Assembly: GCA_025362765.1 (NCBI GenBank)
Contig: JANYFI010000234.1
Coordinates: 1-6,054 of the forward strand
DNA: 6,054 nucleotides
From: Ferruginibacter sp.
GTDB taxonomy: Bacteria > Bacteroidota > Bacteroidia > Chitinophagales > Chitinophagaceae
Direction of reading: 5' to 3'
Of the stretch, positions 1-6,054 are shown one piece after another (positions within the stretch are counted from its first letter, which is position 1; each line of letters opens with the position of its first letter). Position numbers and translations under genes: made by a program. The notes under the pieces are model-generated. The model searched no databases, was not told the origin of the DNA, and saw nothing but the letters and a program-made list of their open reading frames with translations.

Positions 1-7
1 TCAAAAT

Positions 8-1516
8 TTATTCAGAATAGGCGGGAGTTCCGTGCTCAAAAACATCTAATCCGCCTGGATTTGTTTCAGCTTCAGCTTCAACACGCAATCTCCATGGATT
101 AGGTAATTTATTGATTACCCACATTAATATAAATGCTACTGCAAATGTTGCAGCTACAATAGTGAGGTTTCCAACCATTTGCTTTACAAAAAGATCTTTT
201 CCACCTCCATAAAACAATCCTTTTAAAGGAGCTGAATTGTCTGCTCCTGTCGGACCCGCTACTCCATATTTGCCACATGCAAACAATCCTAGTGACCAGG
301 TACCCCAGATACCTGCTGCCCCGTGAACAGGTACTGCACCGATCGGATCATCAATTCTCAGGTATTCCAGTAATCCCGTAACCAGGTAAACAACCAGACC
401 AGCTATTGCACCAATTAAGACCGCTCCGGTTGGAGAAACCCAATAACAAGGACAAGTAATTGCAACCAGCCCAGCCAAAACACCGTTTACGGTAAAAGGT
501 AAATCAAATTTTCCTTTAGTTCCGCCAAACCATAAAGCCAGGTACATTGCCACCATACCTCCTGAACAAGCAGCAAGCGTTGTATTTGTAGCAACGCGAC
601 CGATACCCTGCATATCCACAGCAGATAGTGTACTTCCCGGATTGAACCCATACCAGCCGAACCACAAAATGAAAGCACCTACAGCGCCCAACGTGAGGTT
701 GTGAGCTGGTGGCATACCTCCGCCATCGCGTTTAAATACCCTGCCGATGCGTGGTCCTAACACAATTGCACCAGCCAAAGAGGCAACGCCACCAATGGTA
801 TGTACAACAGTTGAACCAGCAAAATCCCAGAAGCCATAAGTTGCAAGGAAACCTCCGGGGCCCCATGCCCAGTGACCAATAATAGGATAAATAAATCCAG
901 TAATTCCTATTGAATATAAGATATCGCCTCGGAAACTTGTACGACCGATCATTGCACCTGAAACGATTGTTGAACAAGTATCAGCGAATGCATATTGAAA
1001 AATCCAATGTGCAATTACCGGTATACCTGTCGTCAGATAAGTTTCCGGTGCACCCTGCAGAAAGAACCAGTGGTAGCCGATATAGGAGTTGCCTTTACTG
1101 AACATAAAAGCATAGCCAATTGCCCAGAAAAGCAATCCGCATAAACAGGTATCAAAAAGACATTCCATCAACACATTTACAGTTTCAGTTTTTCTGGCGA
1201 ATCCAGCTTCAAGCATCACAAAACCTGCCTGCATACCAAAAACCAAAAAAGCAGCAATCAATGTCCATATAGTATTGGCAGTGTTTATTAAAACAGTTTC
1301 GTGAGGTGTATATACTTCCTGCGCAATGGCGGTGGAAGCTAACATTGATGGTAACATTTTCATTGCGGTAACCACAAGAAAAACGCCAAGCACTTTTGCG
1401 AAAACTATGGTAAACCACATTTTCCATTTTTCTGCTTTCGTTAATGGAATGGCTGCTACGGCGCCGGATTTCCGTTGCCCCATTTGTCTGAGATTAGCTA
1501 AAGTTGATGAAAACAT
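8..1516 (-). CDS. amt: Ammonium transporter (Amt/Rh family, AMT1-like subtype), amt1
   Basis: This is an inner-membrane ammonium channel of 502 aa. Aligned by eye to E. coli AmtB, all key pore residues are present: the phenylalanine gate F173 and F177 (AmtB F103, F107), W218 (W148), D231 (D160), the twin histidines H239 and H398 (H168, H318), and F291 and S295 of the periplasmic ammonium site (F215, S219). The motif reads GWYGFNPGS, as in plant and cyanobacterial AMT1-type proteins, where AmtB has WFGFNAGS. The C-terminus carries the conserved cytoplasmic tail (LRVEAEAE..GLDVFEHGTPAY). About 65 residues precede the Amt domain: a basic stretch (1-32), then a hydrophobic segment ending in a signal-peptidase-like ASTAIAQ. 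The start could instead be M12 or M33 (ATG at 1420), but the basic residues just before M33 suit a signal n-region, so I kept the long start. It lies 43 bp after the porin gene and is probably in its operon. Family assignment is secure; the start is less so. Confidence 0.95.
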   Translation of the reverse strand: MFSSTLANLRQMGQRKSGAVAAIPLTKAEKWKMWFTIVFAKVLGVFLVVTAMKMLPSMLASTAIAQEVYTPHETVLINTANTIWTLIAAFLVFGMQAGFVMLEAGFARKTETVNVLMECLFDTCLCGLLFWAIGYAFMFSKGNSYIGYHWFFLQGAPETYLTTGIPVIAHWIFQYAFADTCSTIVSGAMIGRTSFRGDILYSIGITGFIYPIIGHWAWGPGGFLATYGFWDFAGSTVVHTIGGVASLAGAIVLGPRIGRVFKRDGGGMPPAHNLTLGAVGAFILWFGWYGFNPGSTLSAVDMQGIGRVATNTTLAACSGGMVAMYLALWFGGTKGKFDLPFTVNGVLAGLVAITCPCYWVSPTGAVLIGAIAGLVVYLVTGLLEYLRIDDPIGAVPVHGAAGIWGTWSLGLFACGKYGVAGPTGADNSAPLKGLFYGGGKDLFVKQMVGNLTIVAATFAVAFILMWVINKLPNPWRLRVEAEAETNPGGLDVFEHGTPAYSE

Positions 1517-1559
1517 GTAGGTAAGTTTAAGGTTATAAAATATCTGTACAAAAAACTAA

Positions 1560-2693
1560 TTAAAATTTATACACTGCTGCAAGCAATGCTGTAGCTGTAG
1601 ATTTAGAACCGGTGCCATCATTTTTAGAATAAATTTCACTTTGTGCAGCTTCAAATCTTAATTCAGGAATAAGGGTAAAAGGACCAACTTTATAATTCAG
1701 GGATAAGGTATTAGCAAAAATGCTTTTTGCGCCAAAAGAAGATGGGTAAACAATTTTTGAGTCGCTGATTAGTTCACTCCTTAAAGTCAAACCAATAGCA
1801 GGGGTAGGATCAAGATTGAGGTAAAGCGCATACCCTTGCCAGCTACCACTTGGCAATAAGGAGCCAACCATTTGTTGACGACTTTGAGTCGTCGCATTAA
1901 AACCAATCCCAAACTTATCAGTTACAGTCGCATTAACAACCAGATCAAACTGACTCAAACTTTTCAGCCCTACATAACCTTGAGGAATACCGGCTGAGTT
2001 GTATATAACTCCATAAGTAGGATTTTCTCCCTCTTTTGTAGAACCAAAAAAGCCTGCATAGTTTAGGTATGCTTTTACTTTACCATTTTTAGAAGCTCCA
2101 CTGACCTGTGCAATCAGCGTTTTTGTACTTGTAGTAGAAGTTGTCTGATCAATGAAGTTGGCCACACCCACCATGAATCCTACCGGTCCGGCAGTAACAT
2201 CCATTTTTACACCTGTGTGCGAAAACGGTCCATTGGTAAACATATAAGACATACTATAGTTTCTGTTTAAAGGCGCATCCATTACTTCGTATCCAACATG
2301 CGTTGCAAACTTACCAGCAGTTATTTTTACATCTTTTGACAAGGCATACGTAACATACAATTGCTTCACTAAAGAAAGGCTTGATTTGGCGGCAGTTTCG
2401 TAATAAGAAAACTCCTCCGCTCTTGTGCCAAATCCCAGGTCAGCGGTGGCAGTAACTTTTCCTGACAATGCTGTGGCATCTGCTTTGATGGTAGCCATAC
2501 CCAACGCAAATGAGCTTTGAGAATTTGTAAAACTTGTTTTGTTGTTACTGTTGCCTGCAGCGTTTGAAAAATTGTAGCGGTAGTAGCCATCAACAGATCC
2601 TGAAATAGTAAGGGATTTTGTAGAATCCTGGGCAAAAAGAGATTGCATGGCTAACAAAGCGACCACTGCGGTTCCAAATTTCTTTTTAATCAT
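1560..2693 (-). CDS. Outer-membrane beta-barrel porin, bbp2/OmpL-like
   Basis: This is a predicted outer-membrane porin of 377 aa. Residues 1-21 form a clear Sec signal peptide (MIKKK basic start, hydrophobic core, cleavage likely after A21 in LFA|QDS). The mature chain alternates polar and hydrophobic residues, is rich in Ser, Thr, Gly, Tyr and Phe, has no cysteine, and ends in VYKF with the terminal Phe expected of a BAM substrate. The central region has the signature I associate with putative beta-barrel porin-2 (PF07642): GKF at 127-129, GYE at 134-136, NYS at 145-147 and GPFSHTG at 155-161. The substrate cannot be read from sequence. Its place directly upstream of an ammonium channel gene suggests a role in nitrogen solute entry, which is inference. 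The start is set by the signal peptide; the leader is A-rich with no Shine-Dalgarno. As the first gene of a likely porin-amt1 unit, it should be driven from the AT-rich region at 2694-3068. Confidence 0.82.
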   Translation of the reverse strand: MIKKKFGTAVVALLAMQSLFAQDSTKSLTISGSVDGYYRYNFSNAAGNSNNKTSFTNSQSSFALGMATIKADATALSGKVTATADLGFGTRAEEFSYYETAAKSSLSLVKQLYVTYALSKDVKITAGKFATHVGYEVMDAPLNRNYSMSYMFTNGPFSHTGVKMDVTAGPVGFMVGVANFIDQTTSTTSTKTLIAQVSGASKNGKVKAYLNYAGFFGSTKEGENPTYGVIYNSAGIPQGYVGLKSLSQFDLVVNATVTDKFGIGFNATTQSRQQMVGSLLPSGSWQGYALYLNLDPTPAIGLTLRSELISDSKIVYPSSFGAKSIFANTLSLNYKVGPFTLIPELRFEAAQSEIYSKNDGTGSKSTATALLAAVYKF

Positions 2694-3068
2694 TTTTTTT
2701 GTTTTAGTAGTTGGTTAAAGAAAAGCGTTGAATTTTTTTGGCAAAAGCAATCCAGTCTGTCATTAGGGTAAAATTATATAAATTACTATTTACTATAATC
2801 TAAGTATTCTTTACAATAATACGCACAAAAAATAAAAGTAACCCAAATAAATAAACATATTTATATATTATATGTGAATAAACGGGCTAAATTTTTAGAT
2901 AATTTTAAATGTTGAACTAAAACTTTGCAAAAAAAGCAATGTTTAATGAATTTTATCAAGATTATAAATATTATATATAATATGCAATAACTTTTGCTTA
3001 ACTAAAAAATCTTGTCCCGATTTACTTTATTGCTAACCAAAATGCAAAAAAATAGTTAAGCTGCGCAC
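2694..3068. other. AT-rich intergenic region upstream of the porin-amt1 unit
   Basis: This is about 375 bp with no credible gene. It must hold the promoter of the porin-amt1 unit, since the amt2 terminator lies at its upstream end. I found no exact TAnnTTTG element on the minus strand. It does contain small symmetric elements: a 9-bp inverted repeat GCTTAACTA/TAGTTAAGC (2996-3004 and 3053-3061), an AT-only 16-bp perfect palindrome (2968-2983), an imperfect hairpin AAACTTTGC/GCAATGTTT (2920-2944), and ACATAT/ATATGT arms (2855-2875). In such AT-rich DNA several of these may be incidental. Confidence 0.6.
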
Positions 3069-3099
3069 AAAAAAATCCGCGATGATGAAATCGCGGATT
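3069..3099 (-). terminator. Intrinsic terminator of amt2
   Basis: A perfect 10-bp inverted repeat (AATCCGCGAT at 3074-3083, ATCGCGGATT at 3090-3099) has a 6-nt loop. On the minus strand it is followed by a run of seven T (A at 3069-3075 on the plus strand, the last two being part of the stem). It begins 22 bp after the amt2 stop. The GC-rich stem stands out sharply from the AT-rich surroundings. It should separate amt2 from the porin-amt1 unit. Confidence 0.9.
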
Positions 3100-3120
3100 A
3101 CTAAACATTTTGTTGAAATT

Positions 3121-4521
3121 CTAATGAACAGGTCTCTCTTCAATAATACCTTCAGACCTTACCAGTAAAGTACCCTGCACATAATTTTCACCATGCTGGG
3201 ATTCATCCAGGCCTGCAGACTCTTCATCTTCAGAAACACGCAACGGGTTAACGAAATTGATAAATTTAAATATTAACCACCCTACAATAAAGCTATAGCT
3301 GGCAACAATTACCATTCCCTTTAATTGGGTAAAAAACAAATCACCACCGAAAAATAGTCCCTGGTGATTTGCTGTTGCATCTAGCCCTACACCACTGTTT
3401 ACAGCGTGAGAGGCAAAAATTCCAGTTAACAACATACCAACCATACCGCCTACACCATGGCACGGAAATACATCCAGCGTATCATCTACTTTACTTTTAG
3501 AACGTAACGAAACCGCAAGGTTTGAGATGATGGCGGCAACAAAACCAATAAAGGCACTGTGTGCAATACCTACAAAACCTGCTCCAGGAGTAATAGCCAC
3601 CAGCCCAACTACAGCTCCAATACAAAAGCCCTGAACGGAAGGTTTTTTACCCCGCAGTACATCAAAAAACATCCAGGACAAACCCGCCGTTGCCGCAGCT
3701 GTGTTGGTAGTAGCAAAAGCAGATACGGCCAATGTATTGGCAGCCAGCGCTGAACCTGCATTAAAACCAAACCAGCCAAACCATAGTAAACCAGTTCCTA
3801 TCAATACGTATGGAACGTTGGCAGGATGATTTTCGATATTGTCAATATGCGATTTTCTTCTTTTTAATACCAAAGCACCGGCAAGGGCCGCACAACCTGC
3901 CGTGATATGTACAACAGTACCACCAGCAAAATCTAGTACACCCATTTTAAATAAAAATCCATCCGGATGCCAGGCCCAGTGACAAACAGGGAAATAGATA
4001 CACACGCAAAACAAAACAATAAATAGGGCATATGAAGTAAAACGAACCCTTTCAGCCACTGCACCAACAACCAGTGCAGGTGTTATGATAGCAAACATTA
4101 ACTGAAATAAAGAGAATAAGGTTAACGGAATGGTCGGGCCACCGGCCCATGGAGCGCCAGATACAACGCCTTTATAAAATAAATGTGACATTGGATTTCC
4201 TATAACGCCTCCAATGGTAGTTCCGAAAGACATTCCGTAACCAACTGTTATCCATAAAACAGTTACAATACCGGCCGCTACAAAACTCTTGATCATCGTA
4301 CTCAACACATTTTTCCTGTTTACCATACCACCATAAAAAAATGCCAGACCAGGAGTCATTAAAAATACCAGCGCAGTTGCTATCAATACCCAGGTTATAT
4401 CACCTGTTACGTATTTGGATGTGTCTGCAAAAGCCTCAGCAGTAGGAAAGAAAAGACTGCCTATGGCTACAGCCGTGAGTGCAAAAAAAGGTAGCACCTC
4501 CTTAATTCCAATTTTTTTCAT
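3121..4521 (-). CDS. amt: Ammonium transporter (AmtB-like), amt2
   Basis: This is an inner-membrane ammonium channel of 466 aa, closer to E. coli AmtB than its neighbour amt1 is. A signal peptide (residues 1 to about 30-32, ending AEAFA) precedes the usual eleven-helix domain. Conserved pore residues are F139 and F143 (AmtB F103, F107), W184 (W148), D197 (D160), H205 and H355 (twin His H168, H318), and F253 and S257 in WFGFNAGSA (F215, S219). The cytoplasmic tail has the canonical LRV..DEE..GLD..QHGENY motif, the region through which PII proteins gate AmtB in other bacteria. About 19 residues (VQGTLLVR to the end) extend past that point. The gene appears to be its own transcription unit: a terminator precedes it (after gltD), a strong terminator follows it, and a 264-bp upstream gap holds candidate control elements. 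The start is the ATG giving a well-formed signal peptide. No PII gene is visible beside it. Confidence 0.96.
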   Translation of the reverse strand: MKKIGIKEVLPFFALTAVAIGSLFFPTAEAFADTSKYVTGDITWVLIATALVFLMTPGLAFFYGGMVNRKNVLSTMIKSFVAAGIVTVLWITVGYGMSFGTTIGGVIGNPMSHLFYKGVVSGAPWAGGPTIPLTLFSLFQLMFAIITPALVVGAVAERVRFTSYALFIVLFCVCIYFPVCHWAWHPDGFLFKMGVLDFAGGTVVHITAGCAALAGALVLKRRKSHIDNIENHPANVPYVLIGTGLLWFGWFGFNAGSALAANTLAVSAFATTNTAAATAGLSWMFFDVLRGKKPSVQGFCIGAVVGLVAITPGAGFVGIAHSAFIGFVAAIISNLAVSLRSKSKVDDTLDVFPCHGVGGMVGMLLTGIFASHAVNSGVGLDATANHQGLFFGGDLFFTQLKGMVIVASYSFIVGWLIFKFINFVNPLRVSEDEESAGLDESQHGENYVQGTLLVRSEGIIEERPVH

Positions 4522-4573
4522 AATGTTTAGTGGTTTTAATATTAAAAAATAATATAATTATTTGATATTGAAA

Positions 4574-4581
4574 CAAAAATA
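4574..4581 (-). promoter_or_regulatory. Candidate Bacteroidota -7 promoter element for amt2
   Basis: The minus strand reads TATTTTTG, matching the TAnnTTTG -7 consensus of Bacteroidota primary-sigma promoters. It ends 52 bp before the amt2 ATG, giving a plausible leader. No TTTG or TTG is found at the expected 17-19 bp upstream, so the match is half a promoter and may need an activator, or may be chance. Confidence 0.35.
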
Positions 4582-4616
4582 CTAAAAATTTATAAATAAA
4601 TGCTCCCCGTTGTGAA

Positions 4617-4659
4617 AAATTATTAACATTATACTCATATTGTATAATGTTAATAATTT
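4617..4659. repeat. Perfect 18-bp inverted repeat upstream of amt2
   Basis: The arms at 4617-4634 and 4642-4659 are exact reverse complements (18 of 18) around a 7-nt spacer, TCATATT. Each arm has only two G:C pairs, and no T-run that would make a terminator follows on the minus strand. The centre is at about 4638, 117 bp before the amt2 start codon and about 60 bp upstream of the candidate -7 element. That position suits an activator or repressor operator, or a cruciform-prone site. The symmetry is seen directly; the role is inferred. Confidence 0.8.
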
Positions 4660-4720
4660 CAATTAACATCACATTAACTATCGTTACTATGTAAAATAGA
4701 CAGATGATCTATATTAACAT
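4622..4720. promoter_or_regulatory. Cluster of ATTAACAT boxes upstream of amt2
   Basis: The 8-mer ATTAACAT occurs at 4622-4629, 4662-4669 and 4713-4720. It occurs once inverted (ATGTTAAT, 4647-4654), and a near copy, ATTAACTA, is at 4673-4680. The first and inverted copies lie inside the arms of the long palindrome. The same-direction copies start 40, 11 and 40 bp apart, each close to a whole number of helical turns. This could be an array of sites for one regulator controlling amt2. The region is AT-rich, so chance remains possible. Confidence 0.45.
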
Positions 4721-4733
4721 ACTTAGTATAAAT

Positions 4734-4763
4734 AAAAAACTCCCTGAATTTCTACAGGGAGTT
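4734..4763 (-). terminator. Intrinsic terminator of gltD
   Basis: A perfect 9-bp inverted repeat (AACTCCCTG at 4738-4746, CAGGGAGTT at 4755-4763) has an 8-nt loop. On the minus strand a six-T run follows (A at 4734-4739 on the plus strand, two of them in the stem). It starts 22 bp after the gltD stop and should end the glutamate synthase transcript before amt2. Confidence 0.88.
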
Positions 4764-4785
4764 GCGATCAAAAAATTTAAATTTA

Positions 4786-6054
4786 TCAAACCAGGTAACG
4801 GGCAATCATATTCCCATCAGCAGTTTCCAGCAGTGAAGTGCCTACAAGGAATTCATCTACTTTTTCAGCACAATCCCGACCTTCTTTAATAGCCCAGACC
4901 ACTAGGGATTGGCCACGACGCATATCTCCTGCTGTAAATATTTTACCAATATTGGACTGATAATTTTTTTCTGATGCCCTTACGTTGCCTTTCTCGTCTA
5001 ATTCCAGTTCAAGCTCTTTTATCAGGCCTTCGTGTTGTGGATGAACAAAGCCCATGGCCAGTAATGCCAGCTCACAGGGAACCTTTCTTTCACTTCCCTT
5101 AATTTCCACAAATTGTGCAGGCCGGTGATCTACTATTTTCCATTCCAGGTCAACTAATATCAGCGCCTTCAAATTACCTTTTTCATCCCCAATAAATTCT
5201 TTAGTGGCAACAGCCCAATGCCGGTTGCCACCTTCATCATGCGAAGAAGTGGTTTTTAACAACATAGGAAAAGTAGGCCAAGGCATGACTATGCTTCTTG
5301 CCTCCGGGGGTTTCGGCAGCAACTCAAACTGAGTTACAGATTCAGCTTTATGCCGGTTACTGGTACCAACACAGTCACTTCCTGTATCGCCACCACCGAT
5401 TACAATTACATTTTTTCCAGAAGCAAAAATATCTTCCTCAGTAACTGGCTTTCCGGCCACCCTTTTATTTTGTTGTTTCAAAAACTCCATGGCAAAATGC
5501 ACTCCCTTCAGCTTTCTTCCAGGAACGGGTAAATCCCGTGGTACGGTTGAACCTCCCGCCAATACGATGGCTTGGTATTCACGGAGTAAATCGCTGATAC
5601 TTATATTTACCCCCACATGGGCATTGCATTTAAAAATCACGCCTTCTTCTTCCATCAGTTGAATACGCCTGTCAATCACCCATTTTTCCAGTTTAAAATC
5701 GGGAATACCATACCGCAATAAACCGCCTGGTGCATCATCTCTTTCAAAAACAGTTACTGTATGCCCGGCAAGGTTCAGTTGAGCGGCCGCAGCCAATCCA
5801 GCGGGTCCACTTCCTACCACGGCTACTTTTTTACCCGAGCGGGAAATTTGTTTGTGTGGTTTTACAAAGCCTTTATCGAAAGCTATTTCAATAATGTGTT
5901 TCTCAATTTCTTCAATCGTAATCGCCGGCTGGTTAATTCCCAACACACAGGAAGTTTCGCAGGGTGCCGGGCAAATACGGCCCGTAAACTCAGGAAAGTT
6001 ATTGGTAGAAGAGAGTATGTCGTAAGCTTCTTTCCAGCTTTTACGATATACGGC
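4786..6054 (-). CDS. gltD: Glutamate synthase small subunit GltD, 5'-truncated by window edge
   Basis: The frame is open to the last base, so the gene begins beyond 6054; 422 residues are visible and I estimate 50-70 are missing. A GTG at 5946 is only an internal valine: the reading frame upstream of it encodes the conserved [13 protein letters not shown] segment, whose cysteines (visible 28, 32, 36) belong to the Fe-S cluster region. The partner cysteines expected in the N-terminus are off the window. Next come an FAD-binding GSGPAG (visible 81-86), an NAD(P)H-binding GGGDTG (220-225), and the C-terminal FAD motif [16 protein letters not shown] (374-389). The insert with PPEAR, PWP and SSHDEGG followed by WAVATKEF matches the gamma-type GOGAT small subunit (TIGR01317 as I recall it). 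GltD passes electrons from NAD(P)H to GltB, which makes glutamate from glutamine and 2-oxoglutarate in the cytoplasm. gltB is likely upstream, outside the window. A terminator follows the stop closely. Confidence 0.95.
   Translation of the reverse strand, partial: AVYRKSWKEAYDILSSTNNFPEFTGRICPAPCETSCVLGINQPAITIEEIEKHIIEIAFDKGFVKPHKQISRSGKKVAVVGSGPAGLAAAAQLNLAGHTVTVFERDDAPGGLLRYGIPDFKLEKWVIDRRIQLMEEEGVIFKCNAHVGVNISISDLLREYQAIVLAGGSTVPRDLPVPGRKLKGVHFAMEFLKQQNKRVAGKPVTEEDIFASGKNVIVIGGGDTGSDCVGTSNRHKAESVTQFELLPKPPEARSIVMPWPTFPMLLKTTSSHDEGGNRHWAVATKEFIGDEKGNLKALILVDLEWKIVDHRPAQFVEIKGSERKVPCELALLAMGFVHPQHEGLIKELELELDEKGNVRASEKNYQSNIGKIFTAGDMRRGQSLVVWAIKEGRDCAEKVDEFLVGTSLLETADGNMIARYLV

Noticed and set aside
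1517..1559. Terminator or separate promoter between the porin and amt1
   Set aside because: The 43 bp hold no stable inverted repeat and no TAnnTTTG-type element, which favours read-through from the porin.
2369..2635. 88-codon open frame on the minus strand inside the porin gene
   Set aside because: It lies in another frame fully within the porin, whose own frame has a signal peptide and family motifs; the shadow peptide has neither.
2740..2755. Sigma-54-like promoter on the minus strand before the porin (TGG...TTGC), tempting in a nitrogen locus
   Set aside because: The GG and GC doublets are separated by 9 nt, not the 10 nt that sigma-54 strictly needs, and the -24 side lacks the rest of the consensus.
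2968..2983. 16-bp perfect palindrome ATATTATATATAATAT as an operator
   Set aside because: It is made only of A and T in a very AT-rich stretch, where such symmetry arises easily by chance; kept only as part of the intergenic description.
4704..4889. 61-codon open frame on the plus strand starting in the gltD-amt2 gap
   Set aside because: It runs across the gltD terminator hairpin and antisense into gltD; the peptide has no recognisable features and no start signal.
5944..5946. GTG as the start codon of gltD
   Set aside because: The frame stays open upstream to the window edge and encodes the conserved cysteine-bearing GltD segment, so this codon is an internal valine.

Overview
The window looks like part of a Bacteroidota chromosome, probably Chitinophagales-like. 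The evidence is moderate-to-low GC, A-rich leaders without clear Shine-Dalgarno sequences, an outer-membrane barrel of a type common in that phylum, and the style of the Amt and GltD proteins. The exact genus cannot be told from the sequence. All four protein genes lie on the minus strand, so transcription runs from high to low coordinates. Together they form an ammonium uptake and assimilation locus.

In transcription order the layout is as follows. (1) 6054-4786: gltD, the small subunit of glutamate synthase, cut at its 5' end by the window edge and followed by an intrinsic terminator at 4763-4734. (2) 4733-4522: an AT-rich control region with a perfect 18-bp inverted repeat, several ATTAACAT boxes and a possible -7 element. 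(3) 4521-3121: an AmtB-like ammonium channel (here amt2), closed by a strong GC-rich terminator at 3099-3069. (4) 3068-2694: an AT-rich non-coding stretch that should hold the promoter of the next unit. (5) 2693-1560: an outer-membrane beta-barrel porin of the bbp2/OmpL-like type. (6) 1516-8: a second ammonium channel (here amt1) of a different Amt/AMT1-like subtype, only 43 bp after the porin and with no terminator between them, so probably co-transcribed.

Functionally, the porin could let small solutes through the outer membrane. The two Amt channels move ammonium across the inner membrane. GltD, with the GltB subunit presumably encoded beyond the right edge, turns glutamine plus 2-oxoglutarate into glutamate. 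No glnK (PII), glnA or gltB is visible; they may lie just outside the window.

The protein genes belong to known families and look intact apart from the edge truncation. I do not see a new protein system. The features most worth a second look are the palindrome and repeated boxes in front of amt2 and the dedicated porin-amt pairing.
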